Assembly: GCF_003121405.1 (NCBI RefSeq)
Contig: NZ_QBUY01000023.1
Location: forward strand, 32,706-96,705
Reading direction: 5' to 3'
Source of the DNA: Paraburkholderia sp. C35
GTDB lineage: Bacteria; Pseudomonadota; Gammaproteobacteria; Burkholderiales; Burkholderiaceae
DNA: 64,000 bases
The translations under genes were made by a program, and so were the position numbers. Shown here one piece after another: positions 61,646-64,000 of this stretch (position 1 is the stretch's first letter; each line of letters starts with the position of its first letter). The notes below the pieces were generated by a model. It worked only from the letters and a program-made list of their open reading frames with translations. It did no database searches and was not told where the DNA came from.

Positions 61646-62373
61646 TGCGAAACAAGACCTCCCATACCGTCGAACGCCTGTCGCTCCCGGAGAATCCCCA
61701 CGTCGTCCGGTGGTTGCGCCCGTTGCTTCACCAGCAACTGGGGCGTTCGGACGTGTTTGTGCCGGATTGGGTGTCCGCCGACGTGGTGCGCGCGTCGCCG
61801 CTGCCCGCCCGACGCCGGGTCGCCTCTGTTCAAGGCGCACCAGTCTGTAAGCCAGTGGTGCCGCCGGTCGGTCCGACTTGCGCGTTCTACTTCACCGTGC
61901 CGTCCGAATACTGGTCGGTGCTCTGCGTTGCCGGTTCCGCCATGACCGAGGCGGACCGTGATGCCCGGGTGAAGATGCTGGAGAAGCAGCATGCCCGGGC
62001 GACGAGCAAGGAGGCGAAGCACAGCGCAGCCATTGCGTTTCGCACGCTGAATCGCCACGTGCGTCGGGGGCTGGTGCCGCACGCCGAACTGCAGGCGCAA
62101 CGCGAGGTGTTCCGCGACGAAAGCAGCACCCGTGAGGCGTGGGGGAAGTTCCGTGTCTACCGGTCGAACCCGTCGAACATCGACGAGCTTGCGGAGCGGT
62201 TCGAGCAGATGGGGTACGTCGTTGTTCCGATCTTGCCCGCCTTTTCATGGCGCGACGTCGAGTTCCCCCACGACGACGAGCGCTACCGGGTTCCGATGGT
62301 CCACGCGCAGACCCGCGCCCCGTGCCCCTGGTCGAAGCGTTCGCTGTCCCGCCGTTTGTATTGCCGAGGTTGA
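61645..62373 (+). CDS. hypothetical protein coupled to the HNH-like gene
   Basis: A 242-residue basic protein of unknown family. It overlaps the previous stop as TGATG, so it is translated by coupling. A helical Lys/Ala-rich segment (ARVKMLEKQHARATSKEAKH) lies in the middle. The two proteins probably act together. Confidence 0.7.
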   Translation: MRNKTSHTVERLSLPENPHVVRWLRPLLHQQLGRSDVFVPDWVSADVVRASPLPARRRVASVQGAPVCKPVVPPVGPTCAFYFTVPSEYWSVLCVAGSAMTEADRDARVKMLEKQHARATSKEAKHSAAIAFRTLNRHVRRGLVPHAELQAQREVFRDESSTREAWGKFRVYRSNPSNIDELAERFEQMGYVVVPILPAFSWRDVEFPHDDERYRVPMVHAQTRAPCPWSKRSLSRRLYCRG

Positions 62374-63149
62374 ACCGGGTGTCCAACGGGGCGGTGGGTC
62401 CTTCTCCCTGCCCCGTTCCCGCTTCGCATCATGCCTTCGGCGCTGTTGCCGTTGATCGCCTGGGAGCGCAGCGCCCCAGGTTGCGTGTTCGCTAGTTTCG
62501 GGGTGGTGGGTCATGGGATCGAGCAAAACGATCCTGTTTTTCAAACCGACCGACCAGAGCCGTATCGTGGGGGTGCGGGGCGCAGCCCCGCGAGCCCACG
62601 CGATAGTGGGACGACGAGGGTTCTCCGTCTCCTGCTGAGCCACCGCGCCCTCCGCGGTGCTGCCTCCCCGGTGATTTCGACCAGCCCTTCCAACGCCACA
62701 CCGCCCATCGCCTGATCCCTATAACCCCGGTCATCCCGTTTTTCGGTCGATCTTTGTTTTTCGATGCCTGACCCAATGCTGCTTCGCGCTCGTCACCGGT
62801 GTTCGATCCGCTGACCTTCGCTTGCCCCATCTGATCCGTCCTCGTCCTGCCATCCTTCGTCGTCGTGTCAGCCCACCCCTGAACGACGCCAAAAAAGGAA
62901 AGCGGGATCGTGTGATCCCGCTTTTTCCTTGTCTCCATCGCGCGCTGGTCTTTGCAGCGCTTCCTGGTCTCCCCTTCACCCGGTCGATGTTCTGCTGGGT
63001 GTTTTGTTCTTCCTACGCTGCACCGTCGATCGCGATGCTCCTTCTCCTCGTTGCTCCCCGGTCATTGCCGGGTCTGCTTTTGTCACCGTCTGCGCGGTGT
63101 TCTCCTCCTCCACGCCTCGTGGCGTTGTCCTCCCCTGCCGGGGTTGTTC
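62374..63149. other. 776-bp gap with hairpins, no gene
   Basis: GCGGGGC-GCA-GCCCCGC (62575-62591) sits within a longer inverted repeat, and the terminator at 62899-62924 lies further on. The stretch 62715-62780 is AT-richer, with TTTTTCGGTCGAT and TTTTTCGATG repeats. I see no coding sequence. Confidence 0.5.
62899..62924. terminator. hairpin terminator
   Basis: AAAGCGGGATC (62899-62909) / GATCCCGCTTT (62914-62924) with a GTGT loop and A and T runs on both sides. It may end the HNH-like transcript from the left or the ankyrin transcript from the right. Confidence 0.88.
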
Positions 63150-63581
63150 TTACGCGGCTGCTTTCAGCGTGGCGAGCGCGGCGTAACCCTTTGCCGCGAG
63201 CAGGTCGCCTGCGGTGATGCCGTTGTTGTCGGCGATGGTCATGTCCGCTTTGCAAGCCATGAGGTTGCGCACGGCGTGGTCCTTGTTCACGTCGGTCGCA
63301 CGGTCGATGGCGTAGTGCAGCGCGGTGCGGCCGGCGCGATTGCGTGCGTTGACGTCCGCACCGTAGCTCAGCAGGTCGTGCACCACCGCCCAACCGGCGT
63401 TCTTCGACGCGTTGATCAGCGGGGTGTCGCCGAGGTAGTCGGTCTTTGCGAGAAACGCACGACGTTCTGTGCGGGTCTTCGCTTTCAGCAGGCGGGAGAT
63501 CTCAGTGAAGTTGCCGGTCACCAGAGCCATGAACAGCGGGTCGCCGTTGAGCGTCGAAGAGGTGAAGGTGAGGGTCGTCAT
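63150..63581 (-). CDS. ankyrin-repeat protein
   Basis: A 143-residue protein with about three ankyrin repeats: NGDPLFMALVTGNFTEISRL, LGDTPLINASKNAGWAVVHDLLSYGADVN (split repeat), and AGRTALHYAIDRATDVNKDH. Ankyrin proteins bind other proteins. No signal peptide is seen. It stands alone on the minus strand near the contig end; its role is unknown. Confidence 0.82.
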   Translation of the reverse strand: MTTLTFTSSTLNGDPLFMALVTGNFTEISRLLKAKTRTERRAFLAKTDYLGDTPLINASKNAGWAVVHDLLSYGADVNARNRAGRTALHYAIDRATDVNKDHAVRNLMACKADMTIADNNGITAGDLLAAKGYAALATLKAAA

Positions 63582-63919
63582 GATGGTGCTCCGGGTGCCT
63601 GCGGGGTGGTGTGTTGCGCTGCCTACACATTCAATATGACTCTAGAGCGGAGGTCGCACAAGAGCTTCGTGCGATTATTTTTCACTTTTTTTGCACGACT
63701 TTGTAACAGGGTGTGAAGCACCTGAGTGCGGTCTGATTGAGCGATGGAAGGGATGGAAGGGGTCGCACGGACGTACGGAACGACGGGTTGGACCCGGACC
63801 GTGGAGGTCGTGATGCGTCAGGTTGAAGCGCACCTGGAGGGTGGAGCCCGCCTTCGATCGCCGGTGGCGTGCGCGGGTGAAGTGCCCGGAGCGTCAGCGA
63901 CCCAGGGTGGGGTTGGGTG
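63582..63919. other. end of genomic sequence, no gene
   Basis: TCATAT at about 63635-63640 (minus strand) may be the -10 of the ankyrin gene. An AT-rich block lies between TCGTGC (63667-63672) and GCACGA (63693-63698). An open frame from 63744 is not a gene, because it runs into adapter sequence. Confidence 0.5.
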
Positions 63920-64000
63920 CTGTCTCTTATTCAGATCTCCGACCCCACGAGACGGACTCGAATCTCGGAAGCGGGCTTCGGCTTGCATCTAAACAGGGGG
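63920..64000. other. Illumina Nextera adapter sequence (contamination)
   Basis: The final 81 bases read as the Nextera transposase end (CTGTCTCTTAT at 63920-63930, then CCCACGAGAC at 63944-63953; about 31 of 34 bases match), an 8-base index-like GGACTCGA, a degraded P7 tail (ATCTCG ... GGCTTG) and a closing run of G. This is library sequence carrying base-call errors, not genome. Confidence 0.95.

Larger units (their letters stand above)
37029..63919. mobile_element. conjugative mobile element (ICE or plasmid-derived), incomplete
   Basis: From the point where htpX breaks off, gene content changes completely: plasmid partition (50501-51773), MobF relaxase and coupling protein (51834-58276), type VI effector cargo, an SRAP protein, an XRE regulator and many unrecognised small genes with repeated leaders and hairpins. 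The right end is not reached because the contig runs into adapter sequence at 63920. No integrase, replication initiator or type IV pilus/pore genes are seen, so integrated element and plasmid cannot be told apart. Confidence 0.85.

Noticed and set aside
63744..63992. An 82-residue open frame at the contig end
   Set aside because: Its last third is adapter sequence and the first part has no coding pattern.

Overview
The window is the end of a draft-assembly contig from a high-GC betaproteobacterium, most likely Paraburkholderia, Burkholderia or Caballeronia. That placement rests on protein sequence (HslV with a 6-residue propeptide, DksA without the zinc cysteines, the CX14CX2C form of QueE) and on gene order (cobW-dksA-hslVU, argB-slmA, metXW, gatCAB back to back with mreBCD-mrdAB, queCED). 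No database search was possible, so the genus is inference.

Positions 1 to about 37,028 are ordinary core chromosome. In order they hold: the C-terminus of a CobW-type GTPase; dksA; the hslVU protease; a RegA/RegB-like redox two-component pair; a TPR glycosyltransferase-like protein; argB; a pyrimidine nucleotidase; slmA; metXW; an AmpG-like permease and an M48 protease; xthA; ppk2; the gatCAB amidotransferase genes divergent from the rod-shape cluster mreBCD-mrdA-rodA; a SEL1 protein and an aldolase; queCED; tRNA-Phe; an NtrY-like kinase with a short Fis-type regulator; a DUF4390 gene; and rsmB. rodA carries an in-frame amber codon. The last chromosomal gene, htpX, is cut: only its final 39 codons remain at 36,909-37,028.

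Positions about 37,029 to 63,919 are a mobile element, either an integrated conjugative element or a plasmid joined to the chromosome. It encodes a 1218-residue MobF (TraI/TrwC-like) relaxase-helicase, a VirD4/TraD-type coupling protein, a ParA ATPase with a ribbon-helix-helix partner, an XRE regulator, an SRAP protein, an HNH-like protein, a histone-H1-like/RHH fusion and an ankyrin protein. It also carries an orphan type VI secretion cargo of PAAR protein, predicted VRR-NUC nuclease and DUF3396-type immunity protein. No integrase and no type IV secretion pore genes lie in the visible part.

The most unusual part is 40,357-48,564. Nine small, mostly unrecognised minus-strand genes form four transcription units. 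Each unit begins with the same roughly 150-nt non-coding leader, whose ends are complementary; in one copy both arms have changed together and still pair. Most genes of these units are followed by a GGGTG-N6-CACCC stem-loop whose outer stem varies while pairing is kept. Together they look like an undescribed, RNA- or palindrome-regulated accessory gene system. A second unexplained structure is a degenerate tandem array with a 76-79 bp period at 59,966-60,566.

The last 81 bases (63,920-64,000) are not genomic. They match an Illumina Nextera transposase end, a degenerate index and the P7 tail with several errors. The element therefore continues beyond this contig, and the htpX junction should be confirmed with raw reads.
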